Positions 1 to 7,084 of a stretch of 15,024 nt of DNA are shown here, one piece after another (position 1 is the stretch's first letter; every line of letters starts with the position of its first letter). The notes under the pieces were generated by a model. The model made no database searches. It was not told where the DNA came from and saw nothing but the letters and a program-made list of their open reading frames with translations. A program made the translations under genes and the position numbers. Source of the DNA: JABSOG01 sp041583135 (lineage in GTDB: Bacteria; Pseudomonadota; Gammaproteobacteria; Enterobacterales; Alteromonadaceae); contig JBFHGJ010000129.1 of the NCBI GenBank assembly GCA_041583135.1, forward strand, positions 1 to 15,024. The letters run 5' to 3'.

Positions 1-1554
1 AAATTGCGCTGGCGGGTGACATTACATGAACATAGTGCCGACTTACAAATCGATATCGAAGATACCGGTATCGGCATTGATGCACAAAAGCAGGATATGA
101 TCTTCAAATCGTTCCAGCAGGAAGATTCCTCAACCACTCGCAACTTTGGTGGCACCGGGTTGGGGCTGACTATCTCCAAACAGATAGTTGAGCTGATGGA
201 CGGTGAGATCAGTCTGGCCAGCACCAAAGGTGTCGGTAGTACCTTTAGCGTCAAATTACATTTGCCTTTGTGTAAAGACAGAACGCCTGAACCATATCAG
301 CAAAGCAATTGCTTTAACGGGCTGAGTGTGGCGCTTATCAGCAACAAGCAATGTATGCCGGACAACTTCAAAGGGTATTGCCAACATTGGGGTGTGCGCT
401 GTGAGGTATTTGAGCAGGCTTTGGCATTTTTAGGTAGCCTTGCCAGCCTTAACCATGGCTATGATGCGTTGTTTATCGACACGGCGATTGAAGATATCGA
501 TTATCAAGAGCTGGAAAGCACCATTGAGAAAAATCAGCAGCTCAATAAAACCGTGCTGGTGACTTTGGTCGATTCGCCGCAGAACTTCTCAGGGCATCCA
601 CAATTTTCGATGAACAAGCCGGTGATCACCGAAGAATTGCACACCATCTTCGAGAAGATCAGAAAACGAGAATCGCTCAGCCAGAACCAAACCAAAAAGA
701 ACAACAAGGCATCGTTGCAAATTGCCAAATTCAGCAATATCTCGATTTTATTGGCGGAGGATAATCTCACTAACCAAGATTATGCGAGGGTGATATTCGA
801 TCACATTGGTTGTCACTACGATATTGTCGATAACGGTTTAAAAGCCTGTGAAAAGTTTGAAAACACTCAATATGATTTGATCTTTATGGATTGTCAGATG
901 CCGGAGATGGACGGCTATGAAGCCAGCTTACGCATTCGCGATATCGAACGTGAGCAAAACCGCGAAGCCGTCGCCATTGTCGCCTTGACCGCACACGCTC
1001 GCCCTGAAGATAGAGATAAGTGTTTATCGTATAAAATGACCGACCACCTGACCAAGCCTTATGAAATACAAGAGCTGATCAACGCCATTCGGGATAATCT
1101 ACCTGCTGACAAGCTCGCTCAGGCCAAGCAACAACAGGCGGCATTGGCAGCGGCGCCAAAAGAAACATCGGTGCAGCTGAAATTGTCGGAAGTGGTGCTG
1201 GATATGAAGAAAATAGACAATATCCGCACCCTCAATCAACTCAGTGGCAAAAACATACTGGGCAATATTATTCGTCGCTACCTCGATGAGTCTCGCTCTA
1301 CTGTCAATGAAGTGGTTAATGCCCAGCAACAACAAGATTGGGAGTCGCTACGTAAGTTTGCCCATAAACTCAAATCGGGATCGGCCAATTTAGGCGGGGT
1401 TGCGGTTGCCGAGTTGTGCGCAATGATTGAAAAAGCGGCAAAAGAGCACAGCGAAGAATCCTTGGAATTGGTCAATGCGCTAAGTTGTGCCATGGATGAG
1501 TTTATCGCTGAGCTGAAGAAAATTGAACAAAACAGCGAAGAACTGCCGATTTAA
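1..1554 (+). CDS. Hybrid sensor histidine kinase, C-terminal part (5' end outside window)
   Basis: The reading frame is open to the left edge, so the sensor and histidine phosphoacceptor domains are missing. Numbering from the second codon in the window, residues 1-88 are the end of a HATPase_c domain with the G1 box DTGIGI (20-25) and G2 box GGTGLGL (49-55). Residues about 104-220 look like a degenerate receiver: an FID motif and an NKP motif remain, but the paired acidic residues are absent. Residues 246-365 are a canonical receiver with E252/D253, phosphoacceptor D296 (IFMDCQMPEMDG), T329 and K351. Residues about 400-510 form an HPt domain with phospho-His H454 (FAHKLKSGSANLG). The order ATPase, pseudo-receiver, receiver, HPt recalls BarA, ArcB or TorS-type phosphorelay kinases; the stimulus and the partner regulator cannot be told. 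The stop overlaps the convergent yrfG stop (shared TTAA). Family assignment is secure, but no gene symbol is supported. Confidence 0.93.
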   Translation, partial: KLRWRVTLHEHSADLQIDIEDTGIGIDAQKQDMIFKSFQQEDSSTTRNFGGTGLGLTISKQIVELMDGEISLASTKGVGSTFSVKLHLPLCKDRTPEPYQQSNCFNGLSVALISNKQCMPDNFKGYCQHWGVRCEVFEQALAFLGSLASLNHGYDALFIDTAIEDIDYQELESTIEKNQQLNKTVLVTLVDSPQNFSGHPQFSMNKPVITEELHTIFEKIRKRESLSQNQTKKNNKASLQIAKFSNISILLAEDNLTNQDYARVIFDHIGCHYDIVDNGLKACEKFENTQYDLIFMDCQMPEMDGYEASLRIRDIEREQNREAVAIVALTAHARPEDRDKCLSYKMTDHLTKPYEIQELINAIRDNLPADKLAQAKQQQAALAAAPKETSVQLKLSEVVLDMKKIDNIRTLNQLSGKNILGNIIRRYLDESRSTVNEVVNAQQQQDWESLRKFAHKLKSGSANLGGVAVAELCAMIEKAAKEHSEESLELVNALSCAMDEFIAELKKIEQNSEELPI

Positions 1555-2216
1555 GCTGTGTTTATCAGTGGGATCAACTGGGTAAAGTCACTCACCGCCT
1601 CAAACTCGGTGATCTCGTTCATCGGCTTTTGACTGTTGGGATTTTTCACCGCCAACACTTGTCCTATTCCGGCCTGCCGGGCCACATACAACAAATTGAC
1701 CGTATCATCGACAAACAGGGTTCTGGCGCTGTCATACCCAAGGTGTTGTTGCAACTGTCGCCATAAGCTTAATTCCTCTTTGCTGGCGCCGAACTGATGG
1801 GTGGAAATGAGCGCATCGAGGTAGCTATCGAGCTGAGTTTGCTCCACCTTTAACGACAACGACTTAGGGTGAGCATTGGTGACCAGAACCACTTGCTTGC
1901 CAGCGGCTTTGAGTGCTTTAAGAAAAGGCGGGACATCGGGGCGTAGCTGGATCAGATGTTTTAGCTCTTGTTTGAGTTCGGCAATGGGTAGCTCCAGCTG
2001 CGCTTGCCAGTAGTCTACACAATACCATTGCAGTTGTCCGGCGACTGCCTGATAACGTGCATATATCTGGGCTTTGGCTTCGGCCTCGCTTAAGCGGTTT
2101 TTTTCGGCAAAGCGCTTGGGCACCAATTCCAACCAAAACTGATCGTCAAAATGTAGGTCGAGTAAAGTCCCATCCATATCCAGTAATACAGTGTCTATGT
2201 GGCGAAAATCTGGCAT
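1551..2216 (-). CDS. yrfG: GMP/IMP nucleotidase YrfG, HAD superfamily
   Basis: This 221-residue HAD-family hydrolase matches E. coli YrfG (222 aa) along its length, including DTVLLDMDGTLLDL near the N-terminus and the WYC.DYW segment around residues 64-70. The HAD motifs are visible: motif I D13/D15, motif II T114 (VTNAH), motif III K146 (GASKEE) and motif IV D170/D171 (FVDDT). E. coli YrfG is a cytoplasmic 5'-nucleotidase that prefers purine monophosphates; that specificity is carried over from the family. I chose the ATG at 2216 because homology begins at once and a GAG-containing ribosome site lies 6-10 bases upstream. The frame stays open to 2300, so a longer form (ATG at 2267) is possible. 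It diverges from nudE with a spacer of under 100 bp, an arrangement that keeps two nucleotide-hydrolysing enzymes side by side. Confidence 0.9.
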   Translation of the reverse strand: MPDFRHIDTVLLDMDGTLLDLHFDDQFWLELVPKRFAEKNRLSEAEAKAQIYARYQAVAGQLQWYCVDYWQAQLELPIAELKQELKHLIQLRPDVPPFLKALKAAGKQVVLVTNAHPKSLSLKVEQTQLDSYLDALISTHQFGASKEELSLWRQLQQHLGYDSARTLFVDDTVNLLYVARQAGIGQVLAVKNPNSQKPMNEITEFEAVSDFTQLIPLINTA

Positions 2217-2312
2217 CGCTTTCTCAGTTAATTTATGCTTTCTAATCAGCGGCTTTGGGTTTATCATTACAGTATCTACAGCAAATAGCAACAAAGCCAT
2301 CGTATCGTGCCA

Positions 2313-2870
2313 ATGGGGCAGAAAAAACTACCAGAAATCCAATCTCAAGAAGTGGTGGCTAAAAGCCGCCTGTTCACCGTTGAGGCATTGCACCTCAAGT
2401 TTTCCAATGGCGCCGAGCGCGATTATGAGCGCATGAAAGGCAGTGGCCGTGGGGCTGTGATGGTGATACCTATCAACAGTGATAAACAAATGCTGTTGAT
2501 TAGCGAATATAGCGCAGGGACCCACAATTATGAGCTGGGTTTTCCCAAAGGATTAATTGATCCCGGTGAAAGCGTTGAACAGGCCGCCAACAGAGAGTTG
2601 ATGGAAGAAATTGGTTTTGGCGCCAAAACCCTGATCCCACTAAAAGAGGTCGCGCTGGCACCGGGTTACTTTGACGCTAAGATGACCATATTGATGGCAT
2701 TTGATTTGTATCCCAATAAACTTGAAGGCGATGAGCCGGAACCGCTTGAATTGGTTCCTTGGTCTATTGATGAGATAGACGTCCTTATAGATAATATGGC
2801 ATTTAGTGAAGCGCGCAGCGTCGCTGGTTTATTGTTGGCACAAAGATGGTTGGTAAATAATGCTCGATAA
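2313..2870 (+). CDS. nudE: ADP compounds hydrolase NudE (Nudix)
   Basis: This 185-residue Nudix hydrolase closely resembles E. coli NudE (186 aa), which cleaves ADP-ribose, NADH and diadenosine polyphosphates. The Nudix box G-x5-E-x7-REL-x-EE-x-G spans residues about 80-102 (GLIDPGESVEQAANRELMEE). NudE-like stretches include SRLFTVE, FSNG..R.YERM, YELGF.KGLIDPGES and LEGDEPEPL. The ATG at 2313 is preferred; an in-frame GTG at 2307 would add two residues, and neither has a convincing Shine-Dalgarno sequence. The stop overlaps the start of cysQ by 11 bp, so the two genes are almost certainly cotranscribed and translationally coupled. yrfG lies divergently upstream. The substrate range is inferred from the family. 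Confidence 0.93.
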   Translation: MGQKKLPEIQSQEVVAKSRLFTVEALHLKFSNGAERDYERMKGSGRGAVMVIPINSDKQMLLISEYSAGTHNYELGFPKGLIDPGESVEQAANRELMEEIGFGAKTLIPLKEVALAPGYFDAKMTILMAFDLYPNKLEGDEPEPLELVPWSIDEIDVLIDNMAFSEARSVAGLLLAQRWLVNNAR

Positions 2871-3702
2871 TCTCCCACATGAATTGACTCGATTACTCGA
2901 CGGCATCAAGGAGATTGCCCGTAAAGCCGGAGCGGAGATCTTAGAGATTTATCATCATGGCGAGTATGACGAACTAACCAAGGCCGATGAGACGCCGGTC
3001 ACTTCTGCCGACTTTGCTTCGAATAAAATCCTCACTGAACAACTAAGCCAATTGGCGCCGGAGATCCCTATCATTTCTGAGGAAATGGCGCCGACCAGTT
3101 TTGAAACCCGCAAGCAGTGGCATCGTTATTGGTTGCTCGACCCGTTAGATGGCACTCAAGAATTTATCTCTCGTAGCGGTCACTTTGCCGTTAACATTGC
3201 TTTGGTGGAAGATGGCTGGCCGGTCATGGGCGTGATTTATTGGCCGGTGGAAGATGTGCTGTATTTTGCGGTGAAAGACTTTGGCAGCTATAAGCAGTGT
3301 GGCGATGAGATAAGGGCGATTCAGGTTGGCAGTGTTGCCGATCCTAAGCGTATCAAAGTGGCCATCAGCCGTGTACAGAACCTGCAAACCGTTGCGCGCT
3401 ACTTATCTGCTGAGGTGGAACCGGAGTTTACCAAGTTTGGTAGTTGCGCTTTAAAGAGCTGTATGGTGGCAGAGGGATTGGCCGATTGTTACTTAAGGGT
3501 TGGTCCTACGGGCGAGTGGGATACCGGTGCGCCTTATATCATTGTGACAGAGGCCGGTGGCAAAATTCTTGACAGTCAATATCAGGCGCTGAGTTTTAAT
3601 GCGCGTGAATCGCTAAAGAACCCAGACTTTTTCGTTTTGGGAGATCAATCGTTGGCGTGGCCTCAAATTATCAAAGCACACGCCACTAAGCGGAAGTACT
3701 AG
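2860..3702 (+). CDS. cysQ: 3'(2'),5'-bisphosphate nucleotidase CysQ
   Basis: A 280-residue member of the inositol monophosphatase-like, Mg2+-dependent phosphatase family. CysQ removes the 3'-phosphate of PAP to give AMP, clearing the by-product of PAPS-dependent sulfate reduction. Visible motifs are KADETPVTSAD (41-51), the metal-binding EE pair at 74-75, the IMP signature DPLDGTQEF (94-102, D94 and D97 as metal ligands) and the second signature WDTGAPYIIVTEAGG (220-234, D221). At 280 residues it is longer than E. coli CysQ (246), with the extra length split between the N-terminal region and a basic tail. The ATG overlaps the end of nudE by 11 bp. The short direct repeat GCGGAAGTA lies on each side of the stop codon (3690-3698, 3703-3711). 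No clear intrinsic terminator follows. Confidence 0.9.
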   Translation: MLDNLPHELTRLLDGIKEIARKAGAEILEIYHHGEYDELTKADETPVTSADFASNKILTEQLSQLAPEIPIISEEMAPTSFETRKQWHRYWLLDPLDGTQEFISRSGHFAVNIALVEDGWPVMGVIYWPVEDVLYFAVKDFGSYKQCGDEIRAIQVGSVADPKRIKVAISRVQNLQTVARYLSAEVEPEFTKFGSCALKSCMVAEGLADCYLRVGPTGEWDTGAPYIIVTEAGGKILDSQYQALSFNARESLKNPDFFVLGDQSLAWPQIIKAHATKRKY

Positions 3703-3716
3703 GCGGAAGTAAAATC

Positions 3717-3751
3717 TAGAGCAAGAACATCACGAGCGAGGTATTGCTCTA
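3717..3751. terminator. Weak hairpin between convergent genes
   Basis: The inverted repeat TAGAGCAA / TTGCTCTA (8-bp arms, 3717-3724 and 3744-3751, 19-base loop) lies after cysQ. It would serve transcription from either side (cysQ on plus, the unknown gene on minus). The stem is AT-rich, the loop is long and there is no clean T-run, so a terminator role is only tentative. Confidence 0.25.
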
Positions 3752-3769
3752 TTAGTTCTTTATTACTTA

Positions 3770-3963
3770 ACCTCAACTCGGGTTAAAGGGGGTCAGCTGA
3801 CTGAAATCCAACACCTAACCCCGAACTTAGGGAGAACGCAGGAATTTTCGTCTCTGGCAAGCCAAATTTGAGCGGCTCTAGTCATTCTAAAGCAAACAAA
3901 TTTGGTACAGTTCAGAGACGGAAAGGGCAAGTTCTACGGCCCACGCTTAATCCGAGTTGAGGT
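3770..3963. mobile_element. MITE-like palindromic element with 6-bp flanking repeat
   Basis: This is a 194-bp non-coding unit bounded by near-perfect 17-bp terminal inverted repeats: ACCTCAACTCGGGTTAA at 3770-3786, and its reverse complement with one mismatch at 3947-3963. The direct repeat TACTTA sits immediately outside both ends (3764-3769 and 3964-3969), as expected of a target-site duplication. Two further pairs of inverted segments are nested inside: TTTTCGTCTCTG with CAGAGACGGAAA (one mismatch), and CCAAATTTG with CAAATTTGG. The whole can therefore fold as one long interrupted hairpin. It has no coding capacity. The right end touches the stop codon of the minus-strand gene next to it. 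Removing the element and one repeat copy restores a TAA at the same place, so the insertion did not alter that protein. The family is not recognised. A TA duplication (IS630-type) is an alternative reading of the ends. Confidence 0.7.
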
Positions 3964-4325
3964 TACTTATCAACCAAGCCTTTACTTTGCGCCAATTCAA
4001 CCCATTCACGATAGAGTGATTTGGCCAGTACAATTAGCCCAGGTGTTGGACTGTTGTTACCGTCTTGAATGATGTGCGTGAGGCAATCGACAATTTCCCA
4101 AACCTGTTCAGGGTCTAAATCGACAAAGAACGACTGCTGGTATATGCTGTGGATATGTTCCTCATCTAGCGGCAGCGGGTCGCGGGTTAGCACATTGGAT
4201 AACGCCTCGGCTATCTTTGGCAACTTGTGCTTAATAAGATAGCGAGTCGCCTCAATGTTTGAGCGACAGAATATCCCGGAGTTGTCTTCGGGTAAGATGA
4301 GGTTTAGTTCAAAATCAAGGGCCAT
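3963..4325 (-). CDS. Hypothetical protein, about 120 residues
   Basis: I do not recognise this protein. It is acidic, apparently soluble and mostly helical in character, with no signal peptide, membrane segment or familiar motif. Recognisable landmarks are FELNLILPEDNSG near the N-terminus, a DLDPEQVWEIVDCL stretch about residues 70-83, and the C-terminal end SLYREWVELAQSKGLVDK. The ATG at 4325 is the first in-frame ATG but has a poor ribosome site. An in-frame TTG at 4388 would add 21 residues and lies 11 bases after a perfect AGGAGG (4400-4405 on the complement). Codon use resembles the neighbours. The stop codon TAA (3963-3965) is built partly from the end of the MITE-like element. The gene is divergent from the HutD-like gene and convergent with cysQ; this context suggests no function. 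Confidence 0.7.
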   Translation of the reverse strand: MALDFELNLILPEDNSGIFCRSNIEATRYLIKHKLPKIAEALSNVLTRDPLPLDEEHIHSIYQQSFFVDLDPEQVWEIVDCLTHIIQDGNNSPTPGLIVLAKSLYREWVELAQSKGLVDK

Positions 4326-4362
4326 AGCAATCCGAAAATTGTTGGACAATCTTATTCTCAGT

Positions 4363-4395
4363 TTATAGGGGATACGAACAATTAACAACCACCAT
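4363..4395 (-). CDS. Possible 10-codon leader ORF behind a perfect AGGAGG
   Basis: A perfect AGGAGG (complement of 4400-4405) is followed after 4 bases by ATG at 4395. That opens a reading frame of only ten codons, MVVVNCSYPL, then TAA at 4363, in a different frame from the downstream hypothetical gene and ending 37 bases before its ATG (4325). It could be a leader peptide that couples translation to the next gene. It may equally be chance, with the AGGAGG serving the in-frame TTG at 4388. Confidence 0.2.
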   Translation of the reverse strand: MVVVNCSYPL

Positions 4396-4417
4396 TTTTC
4401 CTCCTCTGACTAATCCC

Positions 4418-4447
4418 TTGTTTTCGTTAAGTTAACTTTTTTAAAAT
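4418..4447 (+). promoter_or_regulatory. Candidate sigma-70 promoter for the HutD-like gene
   Basis: TTGTTT (4418-4423) and TAAAAT (4442-4447) are separated by 18 bases and lie about 90 bases upstream of the ATG at 4535. The match to TTGACA/TATAAT is fair only. The palindrome AAGTTAACTT (4429-4438) lies between the two boxes and could be an operator. Another TTGACA at 4502-4507 lacks a suitable -10 partner. Confidence 0.3.
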
Positions 4448-4534
4448 AACATTGCCGCCTTTATGTACCTGTCGAGTTCGGGGACTAAATCAGTGGTTTT
4501 GTTGACAATTTTACCTATTTACTTGAGGTTTCAT

Positions 4535-5098
4535 ATGAGTCGTATCATTACCCCCATGCAATATAAAACAGTGCCTTGGAAAAACGGCCAAGGTCAGACG
4601 ACGGAGATGGCGATCGATGAAAACGGCACTTTAGAAAGCTTTGACTGGCGTATTAGCCAGGCCAGTGTGGCGCAAGATGGGCCATTTTCCAGTTTTGCCG
4701 GCTATGACAGGCAGTTGATATTGCTCGAAGGCAACGGCATGTTGCTCGAGTATGCCGATGGTCGTAAAGATCAGTTGAGTAACCCTTTGGATGTCGCTGT
4801 TTTTTCTGGTGGAGAGCCAACTCACGCTACCTTGACCGACGGTGCCATTGTTGACTTCAATGTGATCACCAAGTCAGATAAATATGAAGCGACGGTCACC
4901 ACTTATGTTGAACGTACAACAGTGCTATTACCTGCCGATCAGTTATGCTTTGTCTATTGCCTCGATGCCGAAGCGGTAGTGATGCCCGGAGAGTTACGTC
5001 TTGCGCCTGTGCACCTACTAGTGGTGGCGGCCGAAGAGAGTCAAGGGGTAAAAGTGTGCGGGCAAAAAATGATAGTGGTTTGTTTAAAGCGGCGTTAG
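4535..5098 (+). CDS. HutD/Ves family cupin-like protein
   Basis: A 187-residue protein with the HutD/Ves pattern: MQYKTVPWKNGQGQTTEMA at residues 8-26 (the W-x-N-G-x-G-x-T hallmark), FDWRISQASVAQDGPFSSFAGYDR at 36-59, LLEGNGMLLE at 63-72, and FSGGEPTHATLTDGAIVDFNVI at 90-111. This matches E. coli Ves in order and length. The family adopts a double-stranded beta-helix (cupin) fold. HutD occurs with histidine-utilisation genes in pseudomonads, where a fine-tuning role has been proposed, but the biochemical activity is not established and no hut genes are in this window. The ATG at 4535 is chosen over an upstream ATG at 4463 because GAGG (4525-4528) sits 6 bases before it and homology begins there. 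It appears monocistronic. Confidence 0.85.
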   Translation: MSRIITPMQYKTVPWKNGQGQTTEMAIDENGTLESFDWRISQASVAQDGPFSSFAGYDRQLILLEGNGMLLEYADGRKDQLSNPLDVAVFSGGEPTHATLTDGAIVDFNVITKSDKYEATVTTYVERTTVLLPADQLCFVYCLDAEAVVMPGELRLAPVHLLVVAAEESQGVKVCGQKMIVVCLKRR

Positions 5099-5128
5099 GC
5101 AGTGGTTACACTTTTTTAAAAGGTCCTC

Positions 5129-5148
5129 ATCGGCCTGTTAAAGCCGAT
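5129..5148 (+). terminator. Short hairpin after the HutD-like gene
   Basis: ATCGGC (5129-5134) and GCCGAT (5143-5148) form a 6-bp stem with an 8-base loop, 30 bases past the stop codon. A T-rich stretch follows only loosely (AATATTGG), so it is a weak intrinsic terminator or simply a 3' end stabiliser. Confidence 0.35.
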
Positions 5149-5385
5149 AATATTGGCTAGACTCATAGCTAAGGATAGCTGGCTGTCGCGTGTATTTGCC
5201 GTAATTACTTATTATTCAGTAAGTTGACTGACATGGTTAGATAAACATCATGGCCAAATTCAGTAATAAGTGGCGCATTTGACCAAGTTCACTGGATTAT
5301 CTGTTGAGGTACGTTTCAGATAGTTCAATAAAAACAATTGGTTACATAGTTGGTCTGGTCTTTGCCAATTATCCGGCGTTACATT

Positions 5386-5461
5386 GGCGCAATGACGTTG
5401 TTGCTATCGTGGCGTAAAAGCAAAGCGATTTGCTAAACCACGCTGGAATTAACGTTGCGCC
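5386..5461 (+). ncRNA. Compound hairpin with GNRA-type loop upstream of the DUF418 gene
   Basis: Three stacked helices can be drawn by eye. The base pairs GGCGCAA + CGTT (5386-5392 and 5396-5399, TGA bulge) with AACGTTGCGCC (5451-5461). The middle pairs CGTGG (5408-5412) with CCACG (5438-5442). The tip pairs AGCAAA (5419-5424) with TTTGCT (5429-5434) around a GCGA loop, which fits GNRA. This is 22 pairs in a nested arrangement ending 68 bases before the ATG. It may be a structured leader RNA, a cis-regulatory element or a dispersed palindromic repeat. No known riboswitch class is recognised. Confidence 0.35.
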
Positions 5462-5469
5462 CACCAGAT

Positions 5470-5493
5470 AAGGCAGTTTTTAGGCACTGCCTT
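5470..5493 (+). other. Perfect 8-bp hairpin in the DUF418 leader
   Basis: AAGGCAGT (5470-5477) and ACTGCCTT (5486-5493) pair perfectly around TTTTAGGC. It ends 35 bases before the DUF418 start codon and is not followed by a T-run, so it is not a standard terminator on the plus strand. Together with the compound hairpin just upstream it makes the leader heavily structured. Confidence 0.45.
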
Positions 5494-5528
5494 GGGGTGA
5501 AGAATAGATAGCCGAGGAAAGCCAGATT

Positions 5529-7058
5529 ATGACCCAAGAAACGACTCAAACTGTCAGTGAAGACGGACAGCACACGCCAACCGAGCCGAAAGCGCTCGCC
5601 CCCATTTCTACCAGTAATCGTATCGACACCATGGACATTCTCAGAGGATTTGCCCTAGTCGGCATCGCCTTGATGAATGTGGAATGGTTCAATCGTACAA
5701 TCACCATGATTGGTCAGTTCGACAATAGCCTTACCGGTGCCGATTGGGGCGCAGGTTGGTTTATTCGCTTGTTTGTCGAAGGTAAGTTTTACAAATTGTT
5801 TTCTGTTTTGTTCGGCATGGGCTTTGCCGTAATGTTGATTCGAGCGCAAGAGGCGGGGCGGCCGTTTTACGCCTGGTTTAGTCGCCGGATGATATTCCTG
5901 TTTATGTTTGGTATGGCTCACTTGGTCTTCTTATGGCGCGGAGATATTCTACATGACTACGCCGCTGGTGGTTTGGTGTTGCTGTTTTGGATTTGGCTTA
6001 TCAATGCGGTTAAAAAATTCGCGTTTTTGCAAGAGTCAAAATGGTTCTTACGCATCAGTTTAGGTGTGATGGCGATGCCATTTGTCATCGGCTTAGGTTT
6101 TGCCCTAGCTTATGGCCCTGTCCGCTACGAAAGCACCATGCTTGCAGACAATCAAGAGCGTCAGGCAATGCTCCAACGGGCAGACGAGATCAAGCAAGAT
6201 CCGGTATTGTCACAGCAACTGATTGACCAATACCTAGCGCGCAAAGAGGCAGATGAACCGCGTCCCGAGGTGGATACCGATGCCATGACATTGGCAGAGC
6301 GTATTGAGCACCGTGCCCAGCGTCGTTTTGAAAATCAATATCGCGAACAAGAGCTAAGACAGGAAGAAGAGCAGGCGTTTACCGGCGAAAGCTGGGTGGC
6401 CGCGACTAAGTACCGTGCTAAAGAGTCTTTAAAGTCTTTAGAAGAAACACCGATATTTGCTTTTCTTATTTCTTTCCCATTGTTTATGATTGGCTATTGG
6501 TTTATTGCCAGTGGTGTGATGCGTAGGCCGCAAGATCATGTTGGCAAGTTTAAAGCTATGATGTGGGTTGGCCTAGGCATCGGTATTCCGCTTTCGGCCG
6601 GTTCATTGCTGATGTTTGTTAATCCTGCTTTTGAATATGCCTCAGAAGTTGGGTATGTATCAAACACATTTTTCATGTTGGGGCAATACATTATGTGTGC
6701 CGGTTATATTGGCGCACTGGTGTTGATGTGTATGACCGTTCGCGGCAAAAAGTGGCTTGGTTGGCTGGCCCCAATGGGCCGCATGGCACTCACCAACTAC
6801 ATCATGCATTCGATCATTTTCAGCAGCATCTTTTATGGTTATGCCGGAGGCATGTTCGGTGAGATCCCGAGAATGCAGCAAGTTGGTTTAGTCGCGTTGG
6901 TGATTTTGGCTCAGGCCATCATGTCGCGGATGTGGTTGCAGCACTTTAAATTTGGCCCACTTGAATGGATTTGGCGCTCATTGACTTATCTTAAACTCCA
7001 ACCTATGCGAGTCGATAAATCAGAGGCAGCTGAACAAGGCAAACCTGCTCATGTTTAA
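5529..7058 (+). CDS. DUF418 family multi-pass membrane protein (YeiB-like)
   Basis: A 509-residue inner-membrane protein. The N-terminal RIDTMDILRGFALVGIALMN (31-50) is the hallmark of YeiB/DUF418 proteins. The C-terminal DUF418 domain shows APMGRMALTNYIMHS (414-428) and FKFGPLEWIWRSLTY (473-487). Hydrophobic segments lie near 37-52, 87-105, 121-136, 143-161, 174-195, 309-330, 344-364, 381-402, 421-438 and 451-468. Between residues about 200 and 305 is a strongly charged, Gln/Glu/Arg-rich stretch that interrupts the membrane core and probably forms a helical or coiled loop. The first 30 residues are polar and likely disordered. The start has a GAGGAAAG ribosome site. Family function is unknown; a transporter role has been suggested but not shown. 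A strong hairpin follows the gene, and it appears to be transcribed alone. Confidence 0.9.
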   Translation: MTQETTQTVSEDGQHTPTEPKALAPISTSNRIDTMDILRGFALVGIALMNVEWFNRTITMIGQFDNSLTGADWGAGWFIRLFVEGKFYKLFSVLFGMGFAVMLIRAQEAGRPFYAWFSRRMIFLFMFGMAHLVFLWRGDILHDYAAGGLVLLFWIWLINAVKKFAFLQESKWFLRISLGVMAMPFVIGLGFALAYGPVRYESTMLADNQERQAMLQRADEIKQDPVLSQQLIDQYLARKEADEPRPEVDTDAMTLAERIEHRAQRRFENQYREQELRQEEEQAFTGESWVAATKYRAKESLKSLEETPIFAFLISFPLFMIGYWFIASGVMRRPQDHVGKFKAMMWVGLGIGIPLSAGSLLMFVNPAFEYASEVGYVSNTFFMLGQYIMCAGYIGALVLMCMTVRGKKWLGWLAPMGRMALTNYIMHSIIFSSIFYGYAGGMFGEIPRMQQVGLVALVILAQAIMSRMWLQHFKFGPLEWIWRSLTYLKLQPMRVDKSEAAEQGKPAHV

Positions 7059-7084
7059 TTGACCTAAGGTGACAAAATTGACGT

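Larger units (their letters stand above)
5099..5528. other. Gene-free 430-bp spacer rich in inverted repeats
   Basis: No plausible gene is visible. Contents from left to right are the hairpin at 5129-5148; an 8-bp inverted repeat ACTTATTA / TAATAAGT (5207-5214 and 5264-5271) with the direct repeat ATTCAGTAA at 5214-5222 and 5258-5266; the compound hairpin at 5386-5461; and the 8-bp hairpin at 5470-5493. I see no convincing sigma-70 promoter for the downstream DUF418 gene. The last 150 bases could be either its structured leader or a repeat element. Confidence 0.6.

Noticed and set aside
3690..3711. Direct repeat GCGGAAGTA around the cysQ stop codon
   Set aside because: It is too short (9 bp, 13-bp period) to indicate a mobile element; probably a small local duplication.
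4502..4507. TTGACA as the -35 of the HutD-like gene promoter
   Set aside because: No -10 element lies 16-18 bases downstream; that space is occupied by the ribosome site and start codon.
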